Shown: positions 6,665 to 15,270, numbered from the stretch's first letter. The stretch: DNA of 32,543 bases from an uncultured Oxalobacteraceae bacterium (GCA_946479255.1 CAMLFK010000027.1:1-32543); one strand, 5' to 3'. The notes: generated from the sequence alone by a model not told the origin. Numbers and translations: made by a program.

Positions 6665-6761
6665 TACATCGCGTCCGCGATGCTACGCGGCTACCCACAC
6701 GCCGCATACGCAGCAAACAAAAAAATATGCAACTGGCGCGCGCATTGCTGGTCAAACAAGC

Positions 6762-7478
6762 ATGGCCATCCTCCCAGTCCGATTCAAGAATCGCATGCAC
6801 GCCGGCAAGTTGCTGGCCGCAGCGCTGTCGGTCTACGCCGGCCGCGGCGACGCCATCGTGCTCGCCCTGCCGCGCGGCGGGGTGCCGGTCGGCTTCGCCG
6901 TTGCCACGGCGCTCGGGCTGGAACTCGACGTGCTGCTGGTTCGCAAGCTCGGCATGCCGGGGCACGAGGAATTCGCCATGGGCGCCCTGGGCAGCGGCGG
7001 CGTGCGGGTACTGAACGCGGAGGCCATGCTCGGTTTCCGCATACGCCCCGAGGTCGTCGATGCCGTGTGCGAGCGCGAACAGGCGGTGATCGACCGCCGC
7101 GCCCGCCAGTACCGGGGGGCGCGCGCGCCGCTCGACCTGCATGAGCGCACCGCCATTCTCGTCGATGACGGCCTGGCGACGGGCTCCACCATGCGCGCCG
7201 CGGTCAAGGTGGCGCGCCAGCTGGGTGCGGCCCGCGTCATCGCGGCCGTACCGGTGGGGCCGCCCGATTCCTGCGCGGCACTGGGGGTGGAAGTCGACGA
7301 ACTCGTTTGCCTCAACCAGCCGGCCCACTTCCGCGCTGTCAGCCAGTGGTACCGCCAGTTCGACCAGACCGGGGACGACGAGGTCCAGGACCTGCTGGCG
7401 CTCGCCTGGCGCGAGGAGCGCCCCGGCCGGCCCGGCGGCAAAGCGGCCTGCCCGTCCCCGCCACGGCCGCCGCACTGA
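6762..7478 (+). CDS. Phosphoribosyltransferase-family protein, 238 aa
   Basis: Type I PRTase fold. The PRPP-binding loop is clear at residues 132-143 (ILVDDGLATGST, with the paired acidic residues). The early PPi-loop region ALPRGGVPVGFAVA (residues 35-48) and the LLVRKLGMPGHEEFAMGA block match the family of uncharacterised PRTases usually found near stress genes. The substrate is unknown; it lacks the hood of hypoxanthine or orotate PRTases that would fix the base. The start is uncertain: the ATG at 6762 has no good Shine-Dalgarno sequence, and another in-frame ATG lies at 6795, but the VRFKNR segment before it is typical of the family's N-terminus, so 6762 is kept. The C-terminus is proline-rich. 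Confidence 0.85.
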   Translation: MAILPVRFKNRMHAGKLLAAALSVYAGRGDAIVLALPRGGVPVGFAVATALGLELDVLLVRKLGMPGHEEFAMGALGSGGVRVLNAEAMLGFRIRPEVVDAVCEREQAVIDRRARQYRGARAPLDLHERTAILVDDGLATGSTMRAAVKVARQLGAARVIAAVPVGPPDSCAALGVEVDELVCLNQPAHFRAVSQWYRQFDQTGDDEVQDLLALAWREERPGRPGGKAACPSPPRPPH

Positions 7479-7577
7479 CCGAAACGAGCCGAGGCCCGGA
7501 TCGTTTTACGCGCTTTTGATCTCAACGCCATCACCTCTTTATCGGCATCGGCAACACCAACAACAAAGGAGAACACC

Positions 7578-8654
7578 ATGACCACGGATTCGCCTAAGGA
7601 CCTGCAAGGGGGTAGCCAACAGCTCGGGGAACTGCAGCTCGGCAAATGGATCGCCAGCGCCGCAGTCGGCGCGCTCGTCATGTACATGCTCGATCCCGAA
7701 CGCGGCGCGCGCCGGCGCGCCGAAGCCGGTGCGCGCATGCGCGAGATCGGCAGGCAGACCAGCGATGCGGTCAGCGGTGTCGTGCAAGACGTGAGCCACC
7801 GGACCGGCTTGGCCGACGTCTTTCACGCCAGCGACAGCATCGGCCACGGCGGCAGCATGCCGCAGAGTACGGGAAGCGGCTTGCAGCCGCAAAGTACGGG
7901 AAGCGGCTTGCAGCCGCAAAACGTCACCGACATCCTGCGCAAATCGGAAACCCCGATCGAGTCGGTCCTGCGCGGCCTGCGCGAACGCTCGTGGGACCCG
8001 AAGGTGCGCAACGCCGCCCTGTATGGCGGTGGCGCGCTCGGGCTGTTCAGCCTGCTCAACCGGCGCTCGCCGCTGGCCATGACGGCCGCCCTGGCGGGGG
8101 CGGCCTTGCTCGCGCGCGGCGCCAGCGCGCGGAGCGCGCCTGGCATGGCCGCGGCGGCTACTCCGGGCAGGCGGGTGGACATCGAGAAAACCATCCGCAT
8201 CGACGTTGCGCCCGAACAGGTGTACGACCTGTGGGCCAGCTACGAAAACTTCCCGCGCTTCATGCCAAATGTCCTCGAGGTGCGCGATCTGGGCGATCGC
8301 CGCTCGCACTGGGTGGTCAAGGGACCGGCCGGCAGAACCTTCGCCTGGGATTCGATTATCACGGACCAGTCGCGTCCTTACCGCCTGGCCTGGCAAAGCG
8401 CGCCCGGCTCGGAAATCGAACAGGCCGGCGAGGTCCGCTTCGAGCAGATCCACGGCGGCACCCGCGCCACGGTGCGGCTGTCATACAGTCCACCGGCGGG
8501 CGCCGCCGGCCGCGCGCTCGCTTCACTCTTGGGCAGCAATCCTGAACGCCAACTGGAGGAAGACCTGCAACGCATGAAGACCTTGCTGGAGCGCGGCGGC
8601 CTGCCGCATGGAGTATCACAGGGCGGCACATCGGACAGCCGCTTTCTCCATTGA
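7578..8654 (+). CDS. SRPBCC-domain membrane-associated protein, 358 aa
   Basis: An N-terminal hydrophobic segment (residues 22-38, KWIASAAVGALVMYMLD) is followed by a basic stretch. A low-complexity linker carries two exact copies of a nine-residue repeat (PQSTGSGLQ, residues 95-112). Two more hydrophobic segments follow at about 145-182, and then a START/polyketide-cyclase-like SRPBCC domain from about 198 to 330 (IEKTIRIDVAPEQVYDLW, FPRFMPNVLEVRDL, AWDSIITDQSRPYRLAWQS). The SRPBCC fold binds hydrophobic ligands; no ligand can be assigned. The layout resembles the uncharacterised COG5637-type membrane proteins common in soil proteobacteria. The start follows AAAGGAG. It sits between the PRTase and the esterase-like gene in one direction, with gaps of 99 and 126 bp. 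Confidence 0.83.
   Translation: MTTDSPKDLQGGSQQLGELQLGKWIASAAVGALVMYMLDPERGARRRAEAGARMREIGRQTSDAVSGVVQDVSHRTGLADVFHASDSIGHGGSMPQSTGSGLQPQSTGSGLQPQNVTDILRKSETPIESVLRGLRERSWDPKVRNAALYGGGALGLFSLLNRRSPLAMTAALAGAALLARGASARSAPGMAAAATPGRRVDIEKTIRIDVAPEQVYDLWASYENFPRFMPNVLEVRDLGDRRSHWVVKGPAGRTFAWDSIITDQSRPYRLAWQSAPGSEIEQAGEVRFEQIHGGTRATVRLSYSPPAGAAGRALASLLGSNPERQLEEDLQRMKTLLERGGLPHGVSQGGTSDSRFLH
7860..7913 (+). repeat. 27-bp in-frame tandem repeat within the SRPBCC gene
   Basis: Two copies (7860-7886 and 7887-7913) differ at one base and encode PQSTGSGLQ twice in the linker between the membrane anchor and the rest of the protein. A length change in 27-bp steps would keep the frame. Confidence 0.9.
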
Positions 8655-8780
8655 CGGCGGCAGTTCGGGCCAGGGCGAGGCGAGCCATGGCATCAAGCGG
8701 CCACGGCACAGTGCAATGTCATGCTGACCATGGCGTGGCCAGCGTGACGGGGCAGGCATAGAAACAAGGAGATCGTCGTC

Positions 8781-10127
8781 ATGCTGTTTTCCAAGCCTGG
8801 ACGTACGCCGGAAGCGGCGGTCGCGGACGCTGTTCCACTGCACGGCGGCAAGGGCGACTATGATCAGTTGCTCGACATGATAGGCGACGCCCGCTATGTG
8901 CTGCTGGGCGAGGCGACGCACGGCAGTCACGAGTTTTACGAGGAACGTGCACGCATCACGCAGCGGCTCATCAGCGAAAAGGGCTTCAGTGCGCTCGCGG
9001 TGGAAGCCGACTGGCCCGACGCTTACCGTGTCAACCGCTATGTGCGCGGCCTCGGGCTGGACCCCAGCGCCACCGAAGCGCTCGATGGCTTTCAGCGCTT
9101 TCCCAACTGGATGTGGCGAAATACCGATGTCGTCAATCTCGTCAACTGGATGCACGGCTATAACGAAGGCCGCGCCCCGTCCGCACGGGTCGGGTTTTAC
9201 GGTCTCGACTTGTACAGCCTCTTCACTTCAATCGGCGAGGTCCTGCGCTACCTGGACCAGGTCGACCCTGCCTCCGCGCGCGAGGCACGGGAGCGCTACG
9301 CCTGCTTCGACCATTATGGCGACGACAGCCAGCAATACGCCTACGCGGCCGGATTCGGCATGTCCGAATCGTGCGAAAACGCCGTGATCGCCCAGTTGCA
9401 TGCGCTTCAGCAACGTGCCGGCGACTACATGCGCCGGGATGGCGCCGAAGCCAGCGATGCGTATTTCTATGCACAGCAAAACGCCCGCCTCATCAAGAAC
9501 GCGGAAGAATATTACCGCACCATGTTGCGCGGCCGCGTGTCGTCGTGGAATTTGCGCGACCGCCATATGACCGACACCCTCGACGCGCTGGCCAGCCACC
9601 TGTCCGGCGCGGCCGGTGCGCCGGCCAAGATCGTGGTCTGGGAACACAACTCGCATATCGGCGACGCGCGTGCCACCGAGACCGCCCGGCTGGGCGAGTG
9701 GAATGTGGGGCAACTAACGCGCGAGCGCCACGGCCAGCAGGTCTTCCTGGTCGGCTTCACCACCTTCACCGGCTGGGTAACCGCGGCCTCGCGCTGGGAT
9801 GGCATCGGCGAGCGCAAACGCGTATTGCCGGCCCTGCCCGGCAGTTACGAAGAACTATTCCATCGCAGCGGTCCGCCCCGTTTCCTGTTGCCGCTTGGCC
9901 CACGCAGCGCGGCGGCGGCGGCCCTGCAGGCACGCCGGCTCGAACGCGCGATCGGCGTGCTCTATTTGCCGCAAACCGAACGGCAGAGCCACTACTTCAA
10001 CGCGCAATTGCCGGCCCAATTCGACGCGGTCATTCACATTGACGAGACCGATGCCGTACAGCCATTGGAGCTAGTGGGACGTGGGCCTGGCGGCGAAGCG
10101 CCGGAGACCTATCCGGTCGGGGTATAG
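8781..10127 (+). CDS. Erythromycin-esterase-like family protein, 448 aa
   Basis: Member of the EreA/EreB-like superfamily (PF05139), whose characterised members hydrolyse macrolide lactones; most chromosomal homologues have no known substrate. Hallmarks are the LLGEATHGSHEFYEERARI motif near residue 42 (catalytic-type His and Glu), the AVEADWPDAYRVNRYV block, and WEHNSHIGDARA near residue 290. There is no signal peptide. The start follows AAGGAG nine bases upstream. In other bacteria this domain is often fused to, or encoded beside, a phosphoribosyltransferase of the type found here at 6762-7478, which argues for a housekeeping or stress role rather than antibiotic resistance. Confidence 0.9.
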   Translation: MLFSKPGRTPEAAVADAVPLHGGKGDYDQLLDMIGDARYVLLGEATHGSHEFYEERARITQRLISEKGFSALAVEADWPDAYRVNRYVRGLGLDPSATEALDGFQRFPNWMWRNTDVVNLVNWMHGYNEGRAPSARVGFYGLDLYSLFTSIGEVLRYLDQVDPASAREARERYACFDHYGDDSQQYAYAAGFGMSESCENAVIAQLHALQQRAGDYMRRDGAEASDAYFYAQQNARLIKNAEEYYRTMLRGRVSSWNLRDRHMTDTLDALASHLSGAAGAPAKIVVWEHNSHIGDARATETARLGEWNVGQLTRERHGQQVFLVGFTTFTGWVTAASRWDGIGERKRVLPALPGSYEELFHRSGPPRFLLPLGPRSAAAAALQARRLERAIGVLYLPQTERQSHYFNAQLPAQFDAVIHIDETDAVQPLELVGRGPGGEAPETYPVGV

Positions 10128-10153
10128 GGAGCCGCGCGCTTGGCCAGCCGCGC

Positions 10154-10480
10154 CTATCTGTGCGCTGCCCGGTCCGGATCGCGTCCGCCGCAGCGCTCCA
10201 GAATTGCCACCGCATGGGCAGCAACCTCGGCATCGGCTGCCTGGACCGTAATCATGCAGTGGCTGCGCTGAACGGTCTCGGCATAGTTTCGGTCATACGT
10301 GTGCTGTTCGGATTCCATCGGATTATTGCCAACTGTGAAGTTGCCCTCGACAGGGCCAGCTTCGTCATCGCGTACCGACAAGACCACCGCCTCGCGCGTA
10401 AAACCGCTCTCAATGAGGGCATCGCGCGCATGCTCGGCATAGTCGAACACATCGAATACCCGGACGATTGAATGCTGCAT
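10154..10480 (-). CDS. Hypothetical small soluble protein, 108 aa
   Basis: No named family recognised. The sequence suggests two alternating strand-helix-strand halves: SIVRVFDVFDYAEHARDAL followed by the strand EAVVLSVRDD, then, after a polar loop rich in asparagine, HCMITVQAADAEVAAHAV. This pattern resembles small stress-related ferredoxin-like folds (for example the general stress protein 17M type), but the resemblance is by eye only. The start at 10480 follows GGAGG eight bases upstream. It converges on the erythromycin-esterase-like gene with a 26-bp gap. A palindromic repeat element lies upstream, between it and the GGDEF-EAL gene. Confidence 0.75.
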   Translation of the reverse strand: MQHSIVRVFDVFDYAEHARDALIESGFTREAVVLSVRDDEAGPVEGNFTVGNNPMESEQHTYDRNYAETVQRSHCMITVQAADAEVAAHAVAILERCGGRDPDRAAHR

Positions 10481-10585
10481 GGCTGGCCTCCAGAATCACC
10501 TGATACGGCCAGCATACCAACAATCCCAGCCGCCCAACGCGCGATTCCGCCCGGAATCACATCGATCAGAAAGCCCTAACGCCGC

Positions 10586-10744
10586 CAGGCCGCGCAGTAG
10601 GTTTATCGAGTTCACACTACAGCAACGGGAGCTCGATAAACCGTAGCGAGCAGGCCTGATATTGCGCCGAGTAGCGGAGCCGTACGAAGGTACGGCGAGC
10701 AACGCAGGTGCAATAGCAGGCCGCGCAGTAGGTTTATCGAGTTC
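10586..10744. repeat. REP-like nested palindromic element
   Basis: A perfect 28-bp direct repeat flanks the element (10586-10613 and 10717-10744). Inside, the outer arms CTCGATAAACC (10632-10642) and GGTTTATCGAG (10731-10741) pair. So do middle arms GGCCTGATATTGC (10653-10665) and GCAATAGCAGGCC (10710-10722; 12 of 13), and the apex CCGTAC-GAAG-GTACGG (10680-10695). The first direct repeat also carries GGTTTATCGAG (10600-10610), which can pair with the same left arm, so two alternative cruciforms are possible. The element ends three bases before the stop codon of the GGDEF-EAL gene and could act as its 3' stabiliser or terminator. Confidence 0.85.
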
Positions 10745-10747
10745 CCA

Positions 10748-13711
10748 TCAGTGCAGGTCGTGGATGCGACTTCCAGTGGTGATCATGTCGCCCACATCGG
10801 AGCCCGCGGGCGAACCCAGCAAACGAACCAGCTGGGCCAGCTCTTCATCCTTGATAAAGCTAGCCGCCGAACTACCTGCCAGCAATTGCTCCGGCTGCAT
10901 CGAACGTGCCACCGCCCAGCCCTGCACATAGTCGACGCCGATATCGGCCAGGGTGCGTACCGTGGCCGTATCCTCTGCCCATTCGGCAATCGTTTTCATG
11001 CCAAGGTTTAGTGCGAGGTTGACGATCGCTTCGACAATGGCCACGTTGGCGGGATGGGCGTTGATGTTGACGATGAAGTTGCCGTCGATCTTCAGCACAT
11101 CGGCCGGCAGTTCTTTCAGATACGAGAAGGAGGTGTAGCCGGCGCCGAAATCGTCCAATGCCACCTTGACGCCGAAGTTGCGCACCTGGTCGATGAAACG
11201 ACGCGTGTTGTCCAGGTCATGCAAGGCCACGCTTTCGGTAATTTCCATGCACAGGCGGCTGGCCACGTGCACGTGCCGGCCGAGGATATCGATGGTGTCC
11301 TGCACGAAGCGTTCGTCATTGAGCGAGGCGCCCGACAGGTTCATGCAGATGAACTGGGTGTTCTGCAGCCGCGCGGAATTCTTATCGATCCACGCCAGGG
11401 TGGTGGCCAGCACCCAGCGGTCGATCACGCCGGCGCGGCCACTCTTTTCGGCGGCGGCAATGATCGGTCCGGCCGACAGCACGCGCCCATCGGCTTCGCG
11501 CATGCGCAGCAGTACCTCGAAATTAAGCGAGTCGTGCGGCGCCTTGAGCGACATGATCGGCTGCATTTCGAGAAACATGGTGGCCGTCGCATCGTTGGCG
11601 GACAGCAGCGCCACCAGGTTGAGCTCGGCTTCGCGCTCGTGGAAGGCCGCCGCATTGCGCTCGTAGACCACCAGCCCGTTGCTATGGCCGTCCTTGGCTT
11701 CGCGGCAGGCCCGGTCGGCCGTCGAAATCGCATCCTTCATCTGCATGCCCGGGCTCACTTCGATCAGGCCGATCGAGCCGCGCACGTGGAAGGCCTTGTC
11801 GCCCACCCGGTAGGCGGTGTTGCCGATGCGGTCGACAATGCCGCGGCAGATCAGCGAAGCCAGCGTAATGGTGGTGTCCGGCATGACGATGACGAATTCG
11901 TCACCGCCCACCCGGCCGACTTGCTGGCCGCCGGCCAGCATCGTGCCGATCCGCTCGCACACCTGCTTGAGCACCTCGTCGCCGGCGCTATGGCCGAACA
12001 GGTCGTTGATCAGTTTAAAGCGATCCAGGTCAAGATAGGCCAGCGCCAGCGGCTTGCCGGCCGCGGCCGGCCCACCCGCCTGCTGGAACATGCGTTCGAT
12101 CCCGCGCCGGTTGAACACTTTGGTCAGCGGATCGTTGTTGGCCATGAAGTGCAGCTGCTCGGTGGCCTTGGCCTGTTCAGTGGTGTCCTGCAATACCCCT
12201 TCAATCTTCCCGCGCGCCAGGGTAGCGCGCACCAGGAAGCGGCGCGAGCCATCCCGGTTCTCGATGTCCAGCTCGGCATCGTCCTGGGTATGCACCAGGT
12301 CGTGCAACTGGCTCCACACGCCCTCGGCAAAAAACTGTTTCCAGCGCGTACGTCCCGCCACGATCTCGGACGTGCCCAGCATTTTGCGCAAGGCCGGGTT
12401 GGCACTGAGGAAGTGTCCATACACATCCAAGGTGAACAAGCCGACCGGCATCGCCTCGTAGGCGTGCTCCAGTTCCGCCTGGGCGGCGATGCGCTGCTGG
12501 GTTTCGAGGCGCATCTGCTCGGCAACGGCCAGCGCCGCCAGCAGGCTGGACGCGAGCGCTGCGGTGACGCTGTTGATCAGGCCCATCAGTTCACGCATGC
12601 CGAGCGCGGCGGCAATCACCTCCGACAGGCCGGACATGAAAGTCACGCCGAACGAGGCGGCGAACCAGAATGCCACCCGGTTATTCGAGTGGAACATGAT
12701 GCTGACCAGGCCCAGGGTCATCAGCAGCAAGGCGGCGCCCACCACCGGCCACATCAACGGCAGGAACACGTTGTACGGCAACACGACCGCGGCGATCAGC
12801 AGAGGCACGCACAGCCACTCGCAGATCCGCAGCGGGGTTTTGTAGCGGGTCTTGGCCAGGTCCTCGCGGAACAAGGTCAGGTACAGGGTCAAGGTGGTGA
12901 TGGAGGACAGGGCGATGGTGACCGAGCGGCTGATCAGCAGCAGGTTCTCGGGCACGGTCTGGCCCAGCCACTGAATGTCCCACCCGGCCGACAGGGCGCC
13001 GATGCGCAGGTTCAGCACCAGCCAGCCGGCAAACAGGTAGTACAGCGGTTGGCGGTTGATCAGCGCCGTGACGAGCACAAACAGCGCCAGCACCAGCATG
13101 CCGCCATCGAGCAAGCCGGACTTGCGGTGGTACTGCTGGACCGACTGGGCCAGCTGATCGGGCGGCCATTGCAGCGCGGTCAGGCGGGCCGGACCCGCGA
13201 AGTTGGCACGGCACAGGATCTTTTCAGGAACCGGGCTGGTCTTGAGGGCGAAACCAGCCTTGAGCGGCGCCAGCGCGCCATCGGTGTGACTGCGCGACGC
13301 CGAGCCAAGCGATTGCATGGTGCTGCCATCCCAGCAGGCGATCTCAAGCGCATGGCGCGAGGGGAATTCGATGACAGGCTCGCCGTCGGGTTCGCCGCGG
13401 GTGCTGAAACTGAACCATACAGGGGCCGGCGACAGCTTGGTGTCATACAGCCCGACCGGGCGCGTATGCTCCAGCTTGACCAAAGCTTCGGGAGGCGCGA
13501 GCGCCACCTTGTCTTCGGCCGCCACGCGCAGCATGAGCGGGCGCTCGCCATTGCTGACGTACTGGCTGCTCCAGGACGCCAGCGCGATCAAGGAGAACAG
13601 CGCGATTGCCAGTGGCACGCCATAGAACGAAAAGCTGCGCAATATCGATTCAAGCATGCGTTGGCCGCGCCCCAGCAGCGAGAGGCGCGGCGATAGAAGC
13701 CGTGAGGGCAT
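10748..13711 (-). CDS. Membrane-bound PAS-GGDEF-EAL cyclic-di-GMP signalling protein (7TM-type sensor)
   Basis: About 987 aa. After one N-terminal helix (GVPLAIALFSLIALASWSS) comes a periplasmic domain to about residue 190, then some seven hydrophobic helices (about 200-400) as in 7TM-DISM sensors, a PAS domain (about 420-520), GGDEF (about 525-690) and EAL (about 705-950). The cyclase signature is intact (RVGGDEFVIV). The inhibitory RxxD site is absent at its usual place just upstream. The EAL motif reads EVL (NFEVLLRM); the other catalytic blocks (MEITESVAL, DDFGAGYTSFSYLK, LKIDG, AEWAED) are kept, so phosphodiesterase activity is plausible. The first in-frame candidate, at 13777, is TTG, so the ATG at 13709-13711 is used; its Shine-Dalgarno sequence is weak and the true start is not certain. 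Confidence 0.9.
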   Translation of the reverse strand: MPSRLLSPRLSLLGRGQRMLESILRSFSFYGVPLAIALFSLIALASWSSQYVSNGERPLMLRVAAEDKVALAPPEALVKLEHTRPVGLYDTKLSPAPVWFSFSTRGEPDGEPVIEFPSRHALEIACWDGSTMQSLGSASRSHTDGALAPLKAGFALKTSPVPEKILCRANFAGPARLTALQWPPDQLAQSVQQYHRKSGLLDGGMLVLALFVLVTALINRQPLYYLFAGWLVLNLRIGALSAGWDIQWLGQTVPENLLLISRSVTIALSSITTLTLYLTLFREDLAKTRYKTPLRICEWLCVPLLIAAVVLPYNVFLPLMWPVVGAALLLMTLGLVSIMFHSNNRVAFWFAASFGVTFMSGLSEVIAAALGMRELMGLINSVTAALASSLLAALAVAEQMRLETQQRIAAQAELEHAYEAMPVGLFTLDVYGHFLSANPALRKMLGTSEIVAGRTRWKQFFAEGVWSQLHDLVHTQDDAELDIENRDGSRRFLVRATLARGKIEGVLQDTTEQAKATEQLHFMANNDPLTKVFNRRGIERMFQQAGGPAAAGKPLALAYLDLDRFKLINDLFGHSAGDEVLKQVCERIGTMLAGGQQVGRVGGDEFVIVMPDTTITLASLICRGIVDRIGNTAYRVGDKAFHVRGSIGLIEVSPGMQMKDAISTADRACREAKDGHSNGLVVYERNAAAFHEREAELNLVALLSANDATATMFLEMQPIMSLKAPHDSLNFEVLLRMREADGRVLSAGPIIAAAEKSGRAGVIDRWVLATTLAWIDKNSARLQNTQFICMNLSGASLNDERFVQDTIDILGRHVHVASRLCMEITESVALHDLDNTRRFIDQVRNFGVKVALDDFGAGYTSFSYLKELPADVLKIDGNFIVNINAHPANVAIVEAIVNLALNLGMKTIAEWAEDTATVRTLADIGVDYVQGWAVARSMQPEQLLAGSSAASFIKDEELAQLVRLLGSPAGSDVGDMITTGSRIHDLH

Positions 13712-13816
13712 ATGACTGAGTCCGTCTCCGAGAGGTTGACCGCCATTGTATGCCCAATGGCAGTGCGAATACCGCAAGGATACAGAATTAGAATGATGCC
13801 GTCATGCAATATTTAC

Positions 13817-14626
13817 CTAAATCGCAGCCAAGTTGAAAAAAGCTGGCTCGGAACGCAGTGCCGGGGCCGCTTTTGCCACATTTTCAGGCAGCACATGGCG
13901 GGTGACCACGTCGATGTCCGGATGGTGGGTATGGCGGAAAAAACCCAGCAGCGGGTGTTTGGCCGCGCTCCAGCGCGCTTCCCCGGTGGCGATTTCGAAG
14001 GCCATCACCCGGTGCGGCAGGTTACCAACATGGCGCAGCGGAATGAAAGCCTTGTTCTCGAACACGTCGGAAAACAGCAATTGTTCGTAATGGCGATCGA
14101 TCGGCGCGCGCCCGGTAACGACCGCATAGTCGATTCCATTGTTTTCGCAATAATCAAAGCAGGCCTTGATCAGTGCCATTTTGACCATGCGCCCTTCGCG
14201 CCCCTCGTTGATACCCAGCCGGGTCACTTCTGCCAGCCGGCGCGACTGCAGCCACAGCGGCAGTTCGATCGACTCTTCCACGTGCAGCTGCTGGATCAGA
14301 TTGGTCTGGATGCGTGTCGTGCCCAGCGCCGTGCCGTCCAGCTTCGATTCCGCCAGCAGCACCACGGTGTCGCTGTCGTAGTCGGCCGGCTCCGGGTCCA
14401 CCAGGGTGCGGGCGAACTCCGGCACATGGCGCGCATAAGCGGCGTGGCGCACCTTGACCGCCTTGCGCATGTCTTGCTCGCTGGCCACGCGGCGGATAGT
14501 AAATGGCAGCCGTTCGATCTTTTTGTCCGAAGAATCGCTCTGGACACCACGCTCCCGCGCGCTGGCGGTGCTGGCAACGTGGGCCATGAGACGCAGGGCG
14601 GTAGCAGACGGGGATTGGTGTTCCAT
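13817..14626 (-). CDS. FeeM-like N-acyl amino acid synthase (GNAT fold), 269 aa
   Basis: Resembles the FeeM family, which joins acyl chains from acyl carrier protein to amino acids and is structurally related to GNAT and autoinducer synthases. Support comes from the blocks FTIRRVASEQDMRKAVKVRHAAY (residues 42-64), the acidic segment EPADYDSDTVVLL, the TRIQTNL strand, the RLAEVTRLGI motif and the C-terminal CENNGIDYAVVTGRAP segment. The preceding 40 residues are polar and probably disordered. AGGAG lies nine bases before the ATG. It is divergent from phnA with a 203-bp gap. The acyl and amino acid substrates are unknown. It could make membrane lipids or signals. The gene is about 0.6 kb from the peptide synthetase, but no operon links them. 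Confidence 0.72.
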   Translation of the reverse strand: MEHQSPSATALRLMAHVASTASARERGVQSDSSDKKIERLPFTIRRVASEQDMRKAVKVRHAAYARHVPEFARTLVDPEPADYDSDTVVLLAESKLDGTALGTTRIQTNLIQQLHVEESIELPLWLQSRRLAEVTRLGINEGREGRMVKMALIKACFDYCENNGIDYAVVTGRAPIDRHYEQLLFSDVFENKAFIPLRHVGNLPHRVMAFEIATGEARWSAAKHPLLGFFRHTHHPDIDVVTRHVLPENVAKAAPALRSEPAFFNLAAI

Positions 14627-14786
14627 GTTGCGATACTCCTATAAAGATAGTGATGGACGGGTTGGCAATTTCTTCATTATGTAACTCAACAATACGATTC
14701 GAATTCGTGAATAAAGGGGCAATAATGCCTCTGTTTTCCAGTAGGAAATAATTCATCTGTGCAAATCAAATGATTTGGGGCATGAC

Positions 14787-14795
14787 TGATATACT
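14787..14795 (+). promoter_or_regulatory. Extended -10 promoter candidate for phnA
   Basis: TGATATACT is an extended -10 element (TG, one base, TATACT; 5 of 6 in the hexamer) 35 bp before the phnA start. No good -35 is seen, as is usual for extended -10 promoters. Confidence 0.5.
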
Positions 14796-14829
14796 GTCGC
14801 GCTACATTGTTTTAAATATAGGATTACAC

Positions 14830-15174
14830 ATGAGCGCACTGCCCCCCTGCCCCCTCTGCAACTCGGCTTTTACCTATGAGGATGGGGCCATGCTGGTCTG
14901 TCCGGAATGTGCGCACGAATGGCGCGCCGGGGAGCTTGGCGCGGCTGGAGAGGACGGTCCGCGCGTCTACCGCGACAGCGCCGGCAATCTGCTGCAGGAC
15001 GGCGACACCGTCACGGTCATCAAGGATTTGAAACTGAAAGGCTCAGGCGGCACCGTCAAGATGGGTACCAAGGTCAAGAACATCCGGCTGGTCGACAGCG
15101 ACCACGACATCGACTGCAAGATCGATGGATTTGGCGCGATGAGCCTGAAGACGGAGTTTGTCAGGAAGGTCTGA
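14830..15174 (+). CDS. yjdM: PhnA/YjdM-family zinc-ribbon protein
   Basis: Small cytosolic protein of 114 aa. The N-terminal zinc ribbon has two CxxC pairs (CPLC near residue 7 and CPEC near residue 28), and the C-terminal SH3-like domain carries the family blocks [19 protein letters not shown] and [19 protein letters not shown]. The name derives from alkylphosphonate operons, but family members are found away from phosphonate genes, as here, and the function is unsettled. The ATG at 14830 is used because the ribbon begins six residues later; the in-frame start at 14770 would add an unrelated hydrophobic extension and lies upstream of the candidate -10. Its stop is 96 bp from the end of the convergent peptide synthetase gene. 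Confidence 0.9.
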   Translation: MSALPPCPLCNSAFTYEDGAMLVCPECAHEWRAGELGAAGEDGPRVYRDSAGNLLQDGDTVTVIKDLKLKGSGGTVKMGTKVKNIRLVDSDHDIDCKIDGFGAMSLKTEFVRKV

Positions 15175-15270
15175 TTGGCGAACAACTCCGCTTCAGGCGC
15201 GCCTGCGCTCGCGGCATAGAAGCAGTCCCCACGCTGAGCACGTGCAAGCCCGGCTCGATCGTCACGCTAT

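Noticed and set aside
6564..7475. Lysine-rich repeat protein on the minus strand across the 14-bp repeats
   Set aside because: The repetitive KEKQEKK-type translation simply reflects the purine side of the tandem repeat. No ribosome-binding site is present, and the frame runs antisense to the PRTase gene.
8781..10127. Macrolide resistance gene
   Set aside because: The family is named after EreA/EreB, but most chromosomal members have no shown macrolide activity. The neighbours are stress genes and there is no mobile element.
11054..13696. Long plus-strand open frame (880 codons) opposite the GGDEF-EAL gene, and similar ones opposite nirB, the nitrate reductase gene and the peptide synthetase
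   Set aside because: They are shadows produced by GC-rich codon bias. The translations are rich in H, Q, R and G with no domain, while the opposite strands encode clear, motif-complete proteins.
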